NCBI RefSeq assembly: GCF_900182915.1 | Contig: NZ_FXUG01000026.1 | Coordinates: forward strand, 1-46,204 | Direction: 5' to 3' | DNA from: Neorhodopirellula lusitana | GTDB lineage: Bacteria; Planctomycetota; Planctomycetia; Pirellulales; Pirellulaceae | DNA length: 46,204 nucleotides | In this document: positions 7,386-16,565 of the stretch, piece after piece | Numbering within the stretch: the first letter of the stretch is position 1 | How the letters are laid out: each line of letters begins with the position of its first letter | Program-made: the position numbers and the translations under genes | The notes under the pieces: generated by a model | The model's database searches: none | What the model saw: the letters and a program-made list of their open reading frames with translations, nothing else | What the model was told of the DNA's origin: nothing

Positions 7386-9812
7386 TCATGCCAGCCCCCA
7401 TTTGCGGCGTAAGAACCATTCCGTTGACAAGCTACCGGCGAACATTACAAACAAGATCCACGCACTGACAGGATCATCGCCCAGCCGCAGTTTCTCAATC
7501 ACGACCCGTTCTGCTCGCCTGCGTTGCGCCAATATTTGTGCAACCAACTCATCGACCTGGTCTAGCCGAAAAGACTCGCCACCGGATTCCGCTGTCAGCG
7601 CAGCTAGCCTCGATAACAATGAGTGGTCGGCAACCCCAGCCGCCAATTCGCGGGTGTCATCGATGACTTGAAACGGCATTTCATTGGACATTTCGGCCGA
7701 ACGGCCTGTCGTCTGGACTCGCAAGGTATGGATCCCGGGCGGAATATCCGAAGGAATTTGCCCCTTTGCCTGCACCACCTGTCGTGACAATTCACCTCGC
7801 CGTGATTGCTCGGTCGCGATCGCCATCGTCTCGCCCGATTCCAAAATCAGCGTCGCATTGAGTGAAGTTGTGCTAGGCGTTTGCGCGTCGTCACCTGATT
7901 GCCCGAACTGATTCAAGGTGGCCACGAACTCGCTGCCACCATTGCTGCCCCCTGATGCCAAAAATCGTCGATGGGTCATCTCGATTTCAATCTCGGTTTC
8001 GTCAGTCTCTTCGCGAGAAAGCACCCACAACATCAACTGCCGCCAAAACCGACGATGGAACTCGCTATCGCCACTCCGCCACCAAGCCCACGTGGAATCA
8101 AACGCGATCGAGGCCACACGTCCCTTCCCGTATTCGCCAACGACCATCATGGGCTGGCCGTCCGAGCTTTCTAAAAGTACCTGTACACCGGGTGCCGTTC
8201 GGATGCCGTCCCAACGATTCGCACCCGGCATCGGGGCGACCGTCGACCAATCGGTTTGATCCATCGCGATGTTGGTGATCGGATGCGGCATCGCCACCCG
8301 AAGAGACACCGATTCATTGAATTGCCCTCCTGACGACCGAGCTCCTGAACGTCCCGCTGCGTCCGGCTCGGACCTTCCTGCGGGGCGTCCTCCCGGCGGC
8401 TGGACAGTCGAGCCATCCATCCGGATCGGCAACACACCGGCCAACGGCGAATCGGCGTAACCGCCCGGGCCGTAAGCGTGCTCACCACCAAGGGTCACCA
8501 ACGCGGTCCCACTGCCCACCGATTCCGCCAAGTCGGCAAGCTGTTTTTCGCCCAACGCCGCGGAATGCAGATCGCCCAAAATCACGACGTCGTAACGCCC
8601 CGACTGCAAGTCATCCGCCATGTCTATCGGCCAACGACCCACTGTGTCTCGCGGTATCCATCGATACGAAAGTTCCAGGTCAGGAAAGCGACGCAGTGCC
8701 CGCCTCAGAAACGTTTGTTCCAGCCGTGGCGTGCCCTCAACGTACAACACCTGACCGCCGCCTGATCGCACTTCGACGAATGCCAGTTGACGATTATTGC
8801 TGTCGTCAATCTCGCCTGGACGTGACTCCGCCTGAACAACCAATCGATAACGACCTGGTTCCGGTGCAATCACGGGTAAACGCATTGATTGAGAATCCTC
8901 GTTCGCCGCCGCGACAATGGACCGAGTCGCTGCGGTGACCCGTTTGCCTTCCGCTGAGATCCAAACAAGCGAGATCGGCAGCGTCGCGCCCGCGAACCCT
9001 TGCGATTGCACTTCAAACGAGATCTCCGTCTCGTTGCCAGTGAACATGCGATACGTTTCAGGCAATGCCGACACCGCGACATCTTGAAGCCGAACACCTT
9101 CATCGGCTGGCCCCACCGCCACCGTCCACAACGGTACCCCCATCGCACCCAGCAACTTGGCACCCGCGACCGGGTCCGCCTGAACACGGTCCCCGGCAAT
9201 ATCGTCTTGCGACACGACGGTTTGCGTGCCATCACCAATCAAAGCAATACCGGCCAATGGACTCGATCTCGATGTGGTCATCGCTGCTCGCAACGGTGCC
9301 GACAAGTCCGTCAGATTCCCGTCCGGCTTCACCTGGAATGACTGACTGACTAAATCCTTGAATCCATTAGCGGGTACGGCTCCCACCGTTCGCGCGGATT
9401 GGTCGTATTGATAAAGCGTCACGTTCAAATTGTCGTCGAGCTGGCCTATTTGCTTCGCAACTTCAGCAAGCACCTGCTGCTCTTGATCCCACCGCGTTTT
9501 GGCAACTCCTGTACCAGATGCCCCCAAACCGCCCGATCCCCTATCACCGGATGCCAACGTCATGCTTCGCGAGGTGTCGACCGCGATCGCCAACGTCGCG
9601 GCCGCCGGTCGGTTATCGGTGCGAACGAATCCCGGTCGCAACATCACCAACAATATCGTCACTGCCGCGATCCCTCGCAGCATCAACAAAATCCGGCGGC
9701 GCCCCGGTATCGCAGTGGCCGGCGTTACCGCGATCAACAAACCAATCACCAGGATCGACAGTACGGTACTGACCGAAACTGAATCGTAGATAGGATCGAA
9801 ACTAAACCGCAT
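7386..9812 (-). CDS. membrane-anchored vWA / glutamine-amidotransferase-like protein (Bat-system type)
   Basis: About 808 residues. Two N-terminal membrane helices (about 12-35 and 42-61) are followed by a von Willebrand A domain whose metal-ion-dependent adhesion site reads VDTSRSM (near residue 79). After an Ig-like middle part comes a class-I-glutamine-amidotransferase-like fold (QVLYVEGTPRLEQ, YDVVILGDLH, LVTLGGEHAYG) without a recognisable catalytic triad. The protein ends in a membrane helix (WILFVMFAGSLSTEWFL) and a short basic tail. The TGA of the BatA-type gene upstream overlaps this ATG as TGATG; a GTG three bases earlier is an alternative start. It has the same architecture as the protein at 21272-23710. 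The role is inferred to be in envelope assembly or stress, as for Bat proteins. Confidence 0.85.
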   Translation of the reverse strand: MRFSFDPIYDSVSVSTVLSILVIGLLIAVTPATAIPGRRRILLMLRGIAAVTILLVMLRPGFVRTDNRPAAATLAIAVDTSRSMTLASGDRGSGGLGASGTGVAKTRWDQEQQVLAEVAKQIGQLDDNLNVTLYQYDQSARTVGAVPANGFKDLVSQSFQVKPDGNLTDLSAPLRAAMTTSRSSPLAGIALIGDGTQTVVSQDDIAGDRVQADPVAGAKLLGAMGVPLWTVAVGPADEGVRLQDVAVSALPETYRMFTGNETEISFEVQSQGFAGATLPISLVWISAEGKRVTAATRSIVAAANEDSQSMRLPVIAPEPGRYRLVVQAESRPGEIDDSNNRQLAFVEVRSGGGQVLYVEGTPRLEQTFLRRALRRFPDLELSYRWIPRDTVGRWPIDMADDLQSGRYDVVILGDLHSAALGEKQLADLAESVGSGTALVTLGGEHAYGPGGYADSPLAGVLPIRMDGSTVQPPGGRPAGRSEPDAAGRSGARSSGGQFNESVSLRVAMPHPITNIAMDQTDWSTVAPMPGANRWDGIRTAPGVQVLLESSDGQPMMVVGEYGKGRVASIAFDSTWAWWRSGDSEFHRRFWRQLMLWVLSREETDETEIEIEMTHRRFLASGGSNGGSEFVATLNQFGQSGDDAQTPSTTSLNATLILESGETMAIATEQSRRGELSRQVVQAKGQIPSDIPPGIHTLRVQTTGRSAEMSNEMPFQVIDDTRELAAGVADHSLLSRLAALTAESGGESFRLDQVDELVAQILAQRRRAERVVIEKLRLGDDPVSAWILFVMFAGSLSTEWFLRRKWGLA

Positions 9813-12604
9813 CACGTCGCCTTCGAAAATGCGGGCAAAGTGGATTGGCTGCGATCTTGATTGCCGTAAAAGCGATTACTCAATAACTGTTCCGCTAAGA
9901 AGAGTATCACCGCCAACAACATCAACGGACCATGCATGGAAACCGCCGACGCACCGCCTCCAGTCGCCAACGAAAGTGCGTCCACACTATCGACAACTTG
10001 AAAAGATTCACCGTCACCCGGTTCGCCAAACCATTTCGCGAGCACTTCATGATCCACCACTGCATCGCGTGACCAATCCATTGCAAGGTTAGCCGAGAAC
10101 CCGCTGGGAAGCCCCACCTGAACAGCCGACTCGTCGTCAGCCAAACCGAAACTACGCAAAAAGTAGGTGCCCGGTGTCCCAGTATCATTCACGATGATCG
10201 ATGGACGGTTTCCAAGACTCTGTTGCCCACCTTGATCCAGGTTGACGCGCACATCCATTTGCATCTGATCCGGCGGATACAACTTCCAGCTAATCGGCGT
10301 GTCATCCGCTCCCTTGGCACTGGAATTTTGCGTTGACGATTCGATCGCCGTGGTTAGCTGTTCCGGCAAACCAAGCATCGCGGTTTGGCCCACCATCAGC
10401 GTCCTCGCCGCATGCTGTCGACCGGACAACCAAGCCGCTATCGAACGCGTCGTCATGAACGCCGGCCACGCATCCGACCCACCAAATAAATCATTCCAAC
10501 TTCGTGTCGACGAACTCAATGCCGGAAGCGGTGTCGTCATCACCACGATTCGCCCTTGCTGGACTTCACGTACCAACACCGCAGCATGTGAACTGGACGC
10601 ATCCCGGTCGGCATAACGAGCAAGCGTTCTCCAGCTATCTGGTTCACTCGCCTTGTTTGGCACCTTGTTCGGCTCAGTTTGCCAGTATCGACGAATCCGG
10701 AAATCACTCCAGTTCGGAGTCGTTGATGGACGACTCAGTGGTTCAAAAATGGGGTGCGACGAATTCTCGATTTGCAAGAACGTTCCCGGTTTCGGAACTC
10801 GCCAAATCCGAGCAAGTGGCGGTACCAAAGCAAGCGGCCGAGACGTCCCCGCCGCAGGTCCCAATCCATTCCCATTACCCGCACCAGGCAACACCTCACA
10901 GTTAGGCCCCAAACCGATCCACAGGCCACCGCCGCGGGCGATCAATGCCCGCACCTGTTCAAGCATGCTGTCGCTTAGACCGTCACCTGACCCGGCCCAC
11001 TCTTGCTTGTCGGTGTCATACCGAACTGGCGGATCCACCATCATCACCAAATCGAACGGCCGCCAATCCACGGCGGTCAAATCACGGTAAGTCACCTGGT
11101 CGATGCGGTACGAGGCTGCCGGATCATCCACATCATGCGGAGCCGTCATCGCTGCGGCGACCACGCCCGTTTCCTCCCGATGATCTCCCACCAACAACAC
11201 ATTCGTTGCCTCAGGCAAGTCAACCGTCAAATAACGCCGATTGTCCCATTCAAATTGGTCTTCCCCGACAAGTTCGATGACCGCGTGGTAATCACCACGT
11301 GGCAAAGGTGGCAACGTCAACACGACCTCAGTCGATTGCCCCGCCTGTATCGATACCGAAGCCCGATCCACGGTGCGCCGGTCCGGAGTCACGACTTCGC
11401 CGTCGCGCACCACGGGAAGCGCCGGATCCTTTTCATACAAACTCAACTCAACCGTTGCCGTCGTTTCAATCGGCGGACCACCTGGAGTTGTAACTGGATC
11501 CTTGGACTCTGACGCGATTGCCCCCACATCGACCAAAACCGGAATCGCCACACCGGGCGCCGGAGTGCTGTCGACGAAACGAGGCAATGACAGATAACGG
11601 TTGAACTCCGGTGTTCGCTGGTCGGTACCGCCGGCCGATAAACCCGATTCTGACGACAAACCCGCGTCCGGTCGCAAACTCAATATGGAAAGCCCTACCC
11701 CGTCGCGACGTTGTTCGTTGAATCGAGACGATGCGGTTTCCAAAGGCACATCGACATCCCACGTCGGTTGAGCCAAATCCGTCACCACCACCACATGCCG
11801 ATCCGGCAAATCACTGGTTCGAACCAACTCAATTGCCGCGTCAATTCGATCCGCTATGGGTGCTGGTGAAGCAAGCGGCTTCAGTCGACTCAAACGCGTC
11901 CGAGCGGCGGCGACATCCAACGAGAAGCCAACGGGAGATCCCGACCGATCGATCACCGCCAATCGGCTTCCTGACGCCAACCGATTGATCAGCTCATTCG
12001 CCCGCCGAGTCGCTTGCCCCAGCCGAGTCGAACCACTATCGGTGATCGAAGAAGTTCCGCTCGAAGCGCCGGATGTTTCGATGTCGCCAGCGTTCTGGTC
12101 CGTTCGCCATGACAATCCTGGGGAGTTATCGATCACGATGGCAATCGCGACAGGTTGATCTTGTGCCAAACTCGGTGCCGTCGAATTGGCCAAGCTCGAA
12201 ATCGCACCCACACCCGCGACTAACCACGCCACCACCGATGCGACCAACAAGGACCAAGCCAGCCAACGCGAGCCGTTCTTCGAAAAGGCGACCGACGCCA
12301 TCGCCAGCAACCCAACGCCCGCCACTCCAATCAAACCGATCGTCGTCCAGGCCGTCGACATTGTCGAATCAATGTGCGGCCGAGCCAGCACCAACGCGAA
12401 GGCGATCACCTCCAGCACTCGCAATGCTAGCAACCACCATCGCCGAATTCGCATCCGACTCTTTTGAGCCGTCACCTTGTTTTTCAGAAACGCGACACCT
12501 GGGAACACGACGTGCCGAGGTTGTTGCCGGGCAAGCAAATGCAACACCACCGGCACCGCCGCCGCCAACATCCCCGCTAACAGCGTCGCGTTCAGAAAAC
12601 TCAT
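9812..12604 (-). CDS. BatA-type membrane protein with vWA-like domain
   Basis: 930 residues. Residues 1-80 are the BatA N-terminal domain: a first helix (TLLAGMLAAAVPVVLHLLAR), the HVVFPGVAFL segment, a basic RMRIRRWWLL and a second helix. Two further helices follow at about 85-106 and 113-133. A vWA-like domain begins at AIVIDNSPGL (D159-G163), where the motif is D-x-S-P-G instead of D-x-S-x-S, so metal binding may be weakened. A long beta-rich part follows, and a helix lies near the C-terminus (about 890-912). The start overlaps the hydrolase stop as ATGA, and its stop overlaps the next gene. No MoxR or DUF58 gene is next to it, unlike the operon at 20-35 kb. Confidence 0.85.
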   Translation of the reverse strand: MSFLNATLLAGMLAAAVPVVLHLLARQQPRHVVFPGVAFLKNKVTAQKSRMRIRRWWLLALRVLEVIAFALVLARPHIDSTMSTAWTTIGLIGVAGVGLLAMASVAFSKNGSRWLAWSLLVASVVAWLVAGVGAISSLANSTAPSLAQDQPVAIAIVIDNSPGLSWRTDQNAGDIETSGASSGTSSITDSGSTRLGQATRRANELINRLASGSRLAVIDRSGSPVGFSLDVAAARTRLSRLKPLASPAPIADRIDAAIELVRTSDLPDRHVVVVTDLAQPTWDVDVPLETASSRFNEQRRDGVGLSILSLRPDAGLSSESGLSAGGTDQRTPEFNRYLSLPRFVDSTPAPGVAIPVLVDVGAIASESKDPVTTPGGPPIETTATVELSLYEKDPALPVVRDGEVVTPDRRTVDRASVSIQAGQSTEVVLTLPPLPRGDYHAVIELVGEDQFEWDNRRYLTVDLPEATNVLLVGDHREETGVVAAAMTAPHDVDDPAASYRIDQVTYRDLTAVDWRPFDLVMMVDPPVRYDTDKQEWAGSGDGLSDSMLEQVRALIARGGGLWIGLGPNCEVLPGAGNGNGLGPAAGTSRPLALVPPLARIWRVPKPGTFLQIENSSHPIFEPLSRPSTTPNWSDFRIRRYWQTEPNKVPNKASEPDSWRTLARYADRDASSSHAAVLVREVQQGRIVVMTTPLPALSSSTRSWNDLFGGSDAWPAFMTTRSIAAWLSGRQHAARTLMVGQTAMLGLPEQLTTAIESSTQNSSAKGADDTPISWKLYPPDQMQMDVRVNLDQGGQQSLGNRPSIIVNDTGTPGTYFLRSFGLADDESAVQVGLPSGFSANLAMDWSRDAVVDHEVLAKWFGEPGDGESFQVVDSVDALSLATGGGASAVSMHGPLMLLAVILFLAEQLLSNRFYGNQDRSQSTLPAFSKAT

Positions 12605-13386
12605 GCGGTCGCAGCGGCCTGGATTCGTAGTCTTTCGACCAGGCGGAACAACGCGTCCGTTTCAATCGTGTGCGGCCCTTGGAAAGCGACGAAATCGACG
12701 TCGACACCACCGCCCCGCAACATATCCCGCAATGCTTCCGCACTGCTAAAGGGCAAAATCGGATCCACCCGTCCGTGCGACTGCAAAACTTTCGTATCGG
12801 CCAACCGTCCTAGCGCCGCTTGCCACTTGGTTTGACAAATCAACGTGCCCGAAAACTGCACCAAGGTTTTGGGTGGCGGAACCGTTCCCCGCAAAGCCAA
12901 ATCCATCGTCAGCATCGCTCCCTGCGAAAACCCACCCAAACAATACGGAATCGACTCCGGAGCCGGTGAGCCAGGCATGCCTGCCAGCACCGCTTTGACG
13001 GTTTCACCCAACGCATCCCGAGCGACATCGATTTCAGGCGGTTCGGCATCGTGCAATTGGGAAAACTGGTTCGTTTGCATCAATTCTTGCATCGACGCCA
13101 TGTTCAGCGGCCACCAAGCCCGCCCATCCGGCATCCCCAACTCTTCCAGACTGTGCGGAGCTTCCGGGTAAATGAATCGCAACGCCGAGCAATCTCGCCC
13201 GATCCAATCGATCAGGTGCGGAGTCAGCGACGCCAAATCGTCACCGGGCGCTCCATATCCATGACACAAGATGACCGGTATACGAGGTTCAGCCGAACCG
13301 TCCACGACGATGCAGCGAAGCGGACCGATGGTTTCGACACGAGGCCGCGAGGGAAAACGACCGGCAGATTTTTGATAAACATTCAT
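12601..13386 (-). CDS. alpha/beta hydrolase, phospholipase/carboxylesterase type
   Basis: A 261-residue serine hydrolase of the YpfH/phospholipase-carboxylesterase group. It has an oxyanion-loop HGYGAPGDD (42-50), the nucleophile elbow GGFSQGAM with S154, the acid D208 in HGRVDPILPF and H239 in GPHTIE. It has no signal peptide and should be cytoplasmic. Its stop overlaps the start of the BatA-type gene by 4 nt, so it is the first gene of the hydrolase-BatA-vWA cluster. Substrates of relatives are short-chain esters or lysophospholipids; the substrate here is unknown. Confidence 0.88.
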   Translation of the reverse strand: MNVYQKSAGRFPSRPRVETIGPLRCIVVDGSAEPRIPVILCHGYGAPGDDLASLTPHLIDWIGRDCSALRFIYPEAPHSLEELGMPDGRAWWPLNMASMQELMQTNQFSQLHDAEPPEIDVARDALGETVKAVLAGMPGSPAPESIPYCLGGFSQGAMLTMDLALRGTVPPPKTLVQFSGTLICQTKWQAALGRLADTKVLQSHGRVDPILPFSSAEALRDMLRGGGVDVDFVAFQGPHTIETDALFRLVERLRIQAAATA

Positions 13387-14146
13387 CCCACTAGATTAGG
13401 CCGTCCTGACCAAATACCGCAACGTCCTTTGATACCACTTCCCGCCGCAAAGCTGCTTTTCGACTCGGCGGATTCAACGCACCGATTCAGCAGCGAACAG
13501 TCGCTACCCTTCGACGCTGCCTTCAATCCACGAGCCCCCCGAATAGAATAGATGCAGGGCTCGTTTCAACATTTGACCCCATCTCGGCGAGCAAACCTGC
13601 GAGGTGCCTGGTCCGTCCGTGATCCTCCCTTTCACTGACAAACCCTCGCCAGTAGGCCGCCTGCTTTCCGATATCTGCTGCAATAACGTCACTGACGGCC
13701 AAGCGATCGAAGGCAAAAGACCGGCTCACAATGCCCTGCGATAACCCACTCCAGACCTCATCCAAGCTAGATTTCAAAAAGCCGGTCGATCGCCCCTGGC
13801 CACTATCGCAGCACCCCGTGCCTAGCCCAGCCAGTCAAACCCACTCCGACCACGGCCATTCTGGGGGTTCCTGTTCGACAGAAATGCCCCCTCTCCAGAC
13901 TGCCTTTTCTCCCCAAAACACCAAGTAACATCATCGATGTACCTCCTGGAAAAGAGTCTCTCGCAGGCCATTCTTGCTTACTCCACCGGTGGGGTCGGTT
14001 CCTGAGCACGGTCCTTTCTAGCCTTCTCCTGCAACATCCAAAACGTTGTTTTCTGGCCCCTGGATCGGACACTCCTTCTCCCGTGAAACACGGACTCGGA
14101 GCCCGTTTTCTGCCCTGAAACTCAATGTTTCACCCCCCCGACAGTT
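13387..14146. other. 760-bp intergenic region, no confident gene
   Basis: This lies between cutA and the hydrolase gene, both on the minus strand. The only frame with protein-like composition is 84 codons at 13523-13777 (minus, ATG start), containing RSFAFDRLAVSDVIA and LAGLLAEMGS. It has no recognised family and no Shine-Dalgarno, and could be a small gene or a remnant. A C-rich stretch and the pair GTGAAACA/TGTTTCAC occur near 14090-14137, about 10-60 bp beyond the cutA stop. No RNA gene was recognised. Confidence 0.5.
13523..13777 (-). CDS. possible small hypothetical protein or gene remnant
   Basis: 84 codons from an ATG. The sequence is a plausible soluble helical protein (helix-like DRLAVSDVIAADIGKQAAY and TRHLAGLLAEMGS). 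No family is recognised, no ribosome-binding site is seen, and another minus-strand frame overlaps it. It is listed because it is the best coding candidate in an otherwise empty 760 bp. Confidence 0.22.
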   Translation of the reverse strand: MKSSLDEVWSGLSQGIVSRSFAFDRLAVSDVIAADIGKQAAYWRGFVSEREDHGRTRHLAGLLAEMGSNVETSPASILFGGLVD

Positions 14147-14500
14147 TCAATTATCGGTGTCGTCTCGGGTATGAGCTGTCACCCACTGCGCGTACCCTGC
14201 TGACGAATTCGTGACCGGCGTGACCAGCAATTCTGGCTGCTCATAGGGGTGATTCTGGGCCAGCCAATCGAGCACGGAATCGGTCAATTCAGAGCGTGTT
14301 TTGATCAACAAACGGTACTCCGTTTCGACCTCGATTTTGTCCTTCCAACGGTAGTGACTTTGGATCGGTCCATCGATCTGAACGCACGCGGCCAGACCAC
14401 TGCCGATCAACTCGCCAGCCAGCAAATCGGCTGTGGCGGAGCTCGAAACTGTCGTCCAAACCAGCGCCAGCGACGTCTTATCTGTCTTTTTTTCAACCAT
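14147..14500 (-). CDS. cutA: CutA-like divalent-cation tolerance protein
   Basis: 117 residues from the ATG at 14500, the usual CutA1 size. The start is chosen because GGAGAG lies about 4 nt upstream; the frame stays open to an ATG at 14674 that would add 58 residues unlike CutA. Family features are the ferredoxin-like core segments VWTTVSSSATADLLAG, GLAACVQIDGPIQSHY, RWKDKIEVETEYRLLIKT and NHPYEQPELLVTPV. CutA proteins are stable trimers linked genetically to copper and other metal tolerance; the molecular role is unsettled. It is transcribed away from dnaN. The candidate origin occupies the space between them. Confidence 0.9.
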   Translation of the reverse strand: MVEKKTDKTSLALVWTTVSSSATADLLAGELIGSGLAACVQIDGPIQSHYRWKDKIEVETEYRLLIKTRSELTDSVLDWLAQNHPYEQPELLVTPVTNSSAGYAQWVTAHTRDDTDN

Positions 14501-14550
14501 TTTCTCTCCGGTTTTAGCTACCGATAAATTGCCCAGCCCTCGTATCTTCA

Positions 14551-14559
14551 TGTGGATAA
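14551..14559 (-). promoter_or_regulatory. DnaA box, perfect match
   Basis: TGTGGATAA is the exact complement of the consensus TTATCCACA. It lies 51 bp upstream of the cutA start and is paired with a second box 128 bp away in the opposite orientation. Confidence 0.7.
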
Positions 14560-14686
14560 GCTGTCGTTTCAATGTCTGTCTATTGTCTGACTCTGTTCGT
14601 CTTTTCACAACCGGCTCTGACCGACTGTCTGAAGGTGTCCCAGTTTCGAACAAACCCAGACAGTCCTTAGACATTCAACCGACAGG

Positions 14687-14695
14687 TTATCCACA
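14687..14695 (+). promoter_or_regulatory. DnaA box, perfect match
   Basis: TTATCCACA matches the strong DnaA-box consensus and borders an AT-rich segment on the dnaN side. Confidence 0.7.
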
Positions 14696-15027
14696 CTGTT
14701 TTATGCTGCTAAAGTATTGTTAATCGCGGTGTCAATCTTGATTTAGTGGTCCGTTTGGGACACTTTTTGTCCAGACAATACGACGACGACGAGTAAAGAA
14801 ATTAACTACTTTGATGGCAAACCACTTGGAGATGAAATTGGTTGCTAGCAAGGGTCATCTTGGAATCGATTGATCGTCCCCACGCTGGGGATGCGTTGGA
14901 GACGCCTGAGCGGTAAAACATTCCTTCGCTCGATGGACCGATTCGCCGAGCCCCGCTGCGAGGGCGACCTCGCCGGATGCCGCTCCGATTTGGTGACTCA
15001 CGAAAATTCATTCTCGAAATCGCTCTC

Positions 15028-16146
15028 ATGAAAATCACCTGCCAACGAGACACCTTCGCCAACGCCTTCGCCCTGGCTGCCAGCATCGCACCGAGCCGAT
15101 CACCGAAGGAGATCTTGCAGAACGTCAAAGTGACCGCCGCCGGAAACAAGCTGACCCTGTCGGCGACTGACCAAGAGGTCGGTATCCGATTGGACGTGAC
15201 CGAAGGCGTCGAGATCGAAACCGAGGGCACGGCCCTGTTGCCGGTCCAGCGAACCGGGTTGATCCTTCGTGAAAGCAACGATGAGAAACTCACCATCGAG
15301 ACCGACGAATCGGGAATCCGGATCGCGGGCAGTCGCAGTAAGTTTCGGCTGCCTGGAGCCAACCCGGATGAGTTCCCGACCGTCCATGAGTTTGATGAAC
15401 AAAAGTATCATCAGATCAGCACCCGCCTCTTCGGTGAAATGCTCCGCCGAACCGCTTTCGCGACCGATTCGGAATCCAGCCGCTACGCACTCGGGGGGGT
15501 GTTGTTGGAGATGGAAGAGCAGTCAGTGATTGCGGTGGGAACTGATGGTCGACGACTTGCTCGCATGGAAGGCAAGGGTGACGCCGTCGGCGGTCACCAA
15601 ACCAACGGCATGACTACGATCGTCCCCACCCGAGCGATCGCTCTGATCTCGAAGGCGTTGAACGACAAGGACGACACCGTTGATGTCGCTTCTCGTGGAA
15701 ACGACTTAATGATACGCACCCCCCATGCGGTGATCTCAAGTCGTCTGGTCGAAGGTCGGTACCCGAATTGGCGCCAGGTTTTGCCGACTCGCGAAAACGC
15801 GGTTCAGTTGGATGTCACCGTCGGGCCACTGTTCGCCGCCCTGCGTCAGGCTGCGATTGTGACGGATATTGATAGCCGAGGCGTCGACTTCACCTTCGCC
15901 GATGGCACGCTGAAGTTGGAAGCATCGACGGCGGATCTCGGCGAATCTCAAATCGAATTGCCGATTTCTTACGATGGCGAATCGATCACTTTGACGATGG
16001 ACCACCGCTACCTGGCGGACTTCTGCAAAGTGATGGATGGGGAGTCGACTTTCGTGATGGAAATCGAATCTTCCAAATCGCCAGCCCTTTTGACGACCGA
16101 TGACGGGTACGCTTACGTGATCATGCCGATGGCCCGCGATCGCTAG
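15028..16146 (+). CDS. dnaN: DNA polymerase III beta subunit (sliding clamp)
   Basis: 372 residues, the normal clamp length, forming the ring that tethers DNA polymerase III to DNA. The start at 15028 gives the typical N-terminus MKITCQRDTF; an upstream in-frame ATG at 14977 would add 17 unrelated residues. Family features include the first-domain LPVQRTGLILRE, the middle-domain segment SRYALGGVLLEM with TDGRRLA, RTPHAVISSRLVEGRYPNW, and the C-terminal YVIMPMARDR close to the usual clamp ending. It is followed 59 bp later by the DUF721/DciA gene in the same direction. dnaA and recF are not adjacent, unlike the classical dnaA-dnaN-recF arrangement. Confidence 0.97.
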   Translation: MKITCQRDTFANAFALAASIAPSRSPKEILQNVKVTAAGNKLTLSATDQEVGIRLDVTEGVEIETEGTALLPVQRTGLILRESNDEKLTIETDESGIRIAGSRSKFRLPGANPDEFPTVHEFDEQKYHQISTRLFGEMLRRTAFATDSESSRYALGGVLLEMEEQSVIAVGTDGRRLARMEGKGDAVGGHQTNGMTTIVPTRAIALISKALNDKDDTVDVASRGNDLMIRTPHAVISSRLVEGRYPNWRQVLPTRENAVQLDVTVGPLFAALRQAAIVTDIDSRGVDFTFADGTLKLEASTADLGESQIELPISYDGESITLTMDHRYLADFCKVMDGESTFVMEIESSKSPALLTTDDGYAYVIMPMARDR

Positions 16147-16205
16147 TCGGTTTGGTAGTACATTGATGCACTTGGCCGATCGTCCGTTCAGCATGGCAAA
16201 ATCGG

Positions 16206-16565
16206 ATGAAACGAATCCAACCGATGCTCAAAAAAACATCCAAAACCAAGGCCGAGGCGGACGAGCGAGGCAAAGGGCCGCGTAAAATCGGCACGGTCGT
16301 GTCTCAATTAATGAGCCGTCGAGGTTATGCCTCCGTCGCCGTGGAACACGCGATGACGGCCTCGGTCGTCGCCTCCGTTGGCCCCCAACTCGCCACTTCT
16401 ATTCAAATCGGCAAACTCAACCGAGGCGTGTTGCAGATTTTTGTGCCCGACAGCGTTGTGATGCAGGAACTGACGTTCCAGAAGCGAAAGATGATCAAAC
16501 GCCTGCTGAAAGACCATCCGCAGGCCAAAATCAAAGATATCCGCTTCAAAGTTCAAACGAAGTAG
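16206..16565 (+). CDS. dciA: DciA-like (DUF721) replicative helicase-loading protein
   Basis: 119 residues of the DUF721 family: IGTVVSQLMSRRGYA, then GKLNRGVLQIFVPDSVVMQELTFQKRKMIKRL and the closing IKDIRFKV, all typical. DUF721 proteins include DciA, which works with the replicative helicase DnaB in bacteria that lack DnaC/DnaI. The N-terminus is Lys-rich and probably disordered, as expected. A downstream Met (codon 7) is another possible start. Its position after dnaN mirrors the replication gene clusters of many bacteria and supports the idea that the origin is nearby. Confidence 0.85.
   Translation: MKRIQPMLKKTSKTKAEADERGKGPRKIGTVVSQLMSRRGYASVAVEHAMTASVVASVGPQLATSIQIGKLNRGVLQIFVPDSVVMQELTFQKRKMIKRLLKDHPQAKIKDIRFKVQTK

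Larger units (their letters stand above)
14501..15027. other. oriC: candidate chromosomal replication origin (oriC) upstream of dnaN
   Basis: Two perfect DnaA boxes in opposite orientation, TGTGGATAA at 14551-14559 and TTATCCACA at 14687-14695. Immediately after the second, 14698-14750 is about 36% GC by hand count, a possible unwinding element. TGTCTG occurs at 14573, 14584 and 14626, and its complement CAGACA at 14657 and 14772. GTGTCCCA (14635-14642) is inverted as TGGGACAC (14756-14763). Genes run away from the region on both sides (cutA leftward, dnaN rightward). That this is oriC is an inference. Confidence 0.6.

Noticed and set aside
13803..14072. 89-codon minus-strand frame beyond cutA
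   Set aside because: Cys/Arg/Trp-rich sequence with no family and no ribosome-binding site.
16193..16285. 30-codon frame starting just before dciA (MAKSDETNPT)
   Set aside because: Out of frame with the DUF721 domain and ends early. The in-frame ATG at 16206 gives a full DUF721 protein, so no frameshift needs to be assumed.
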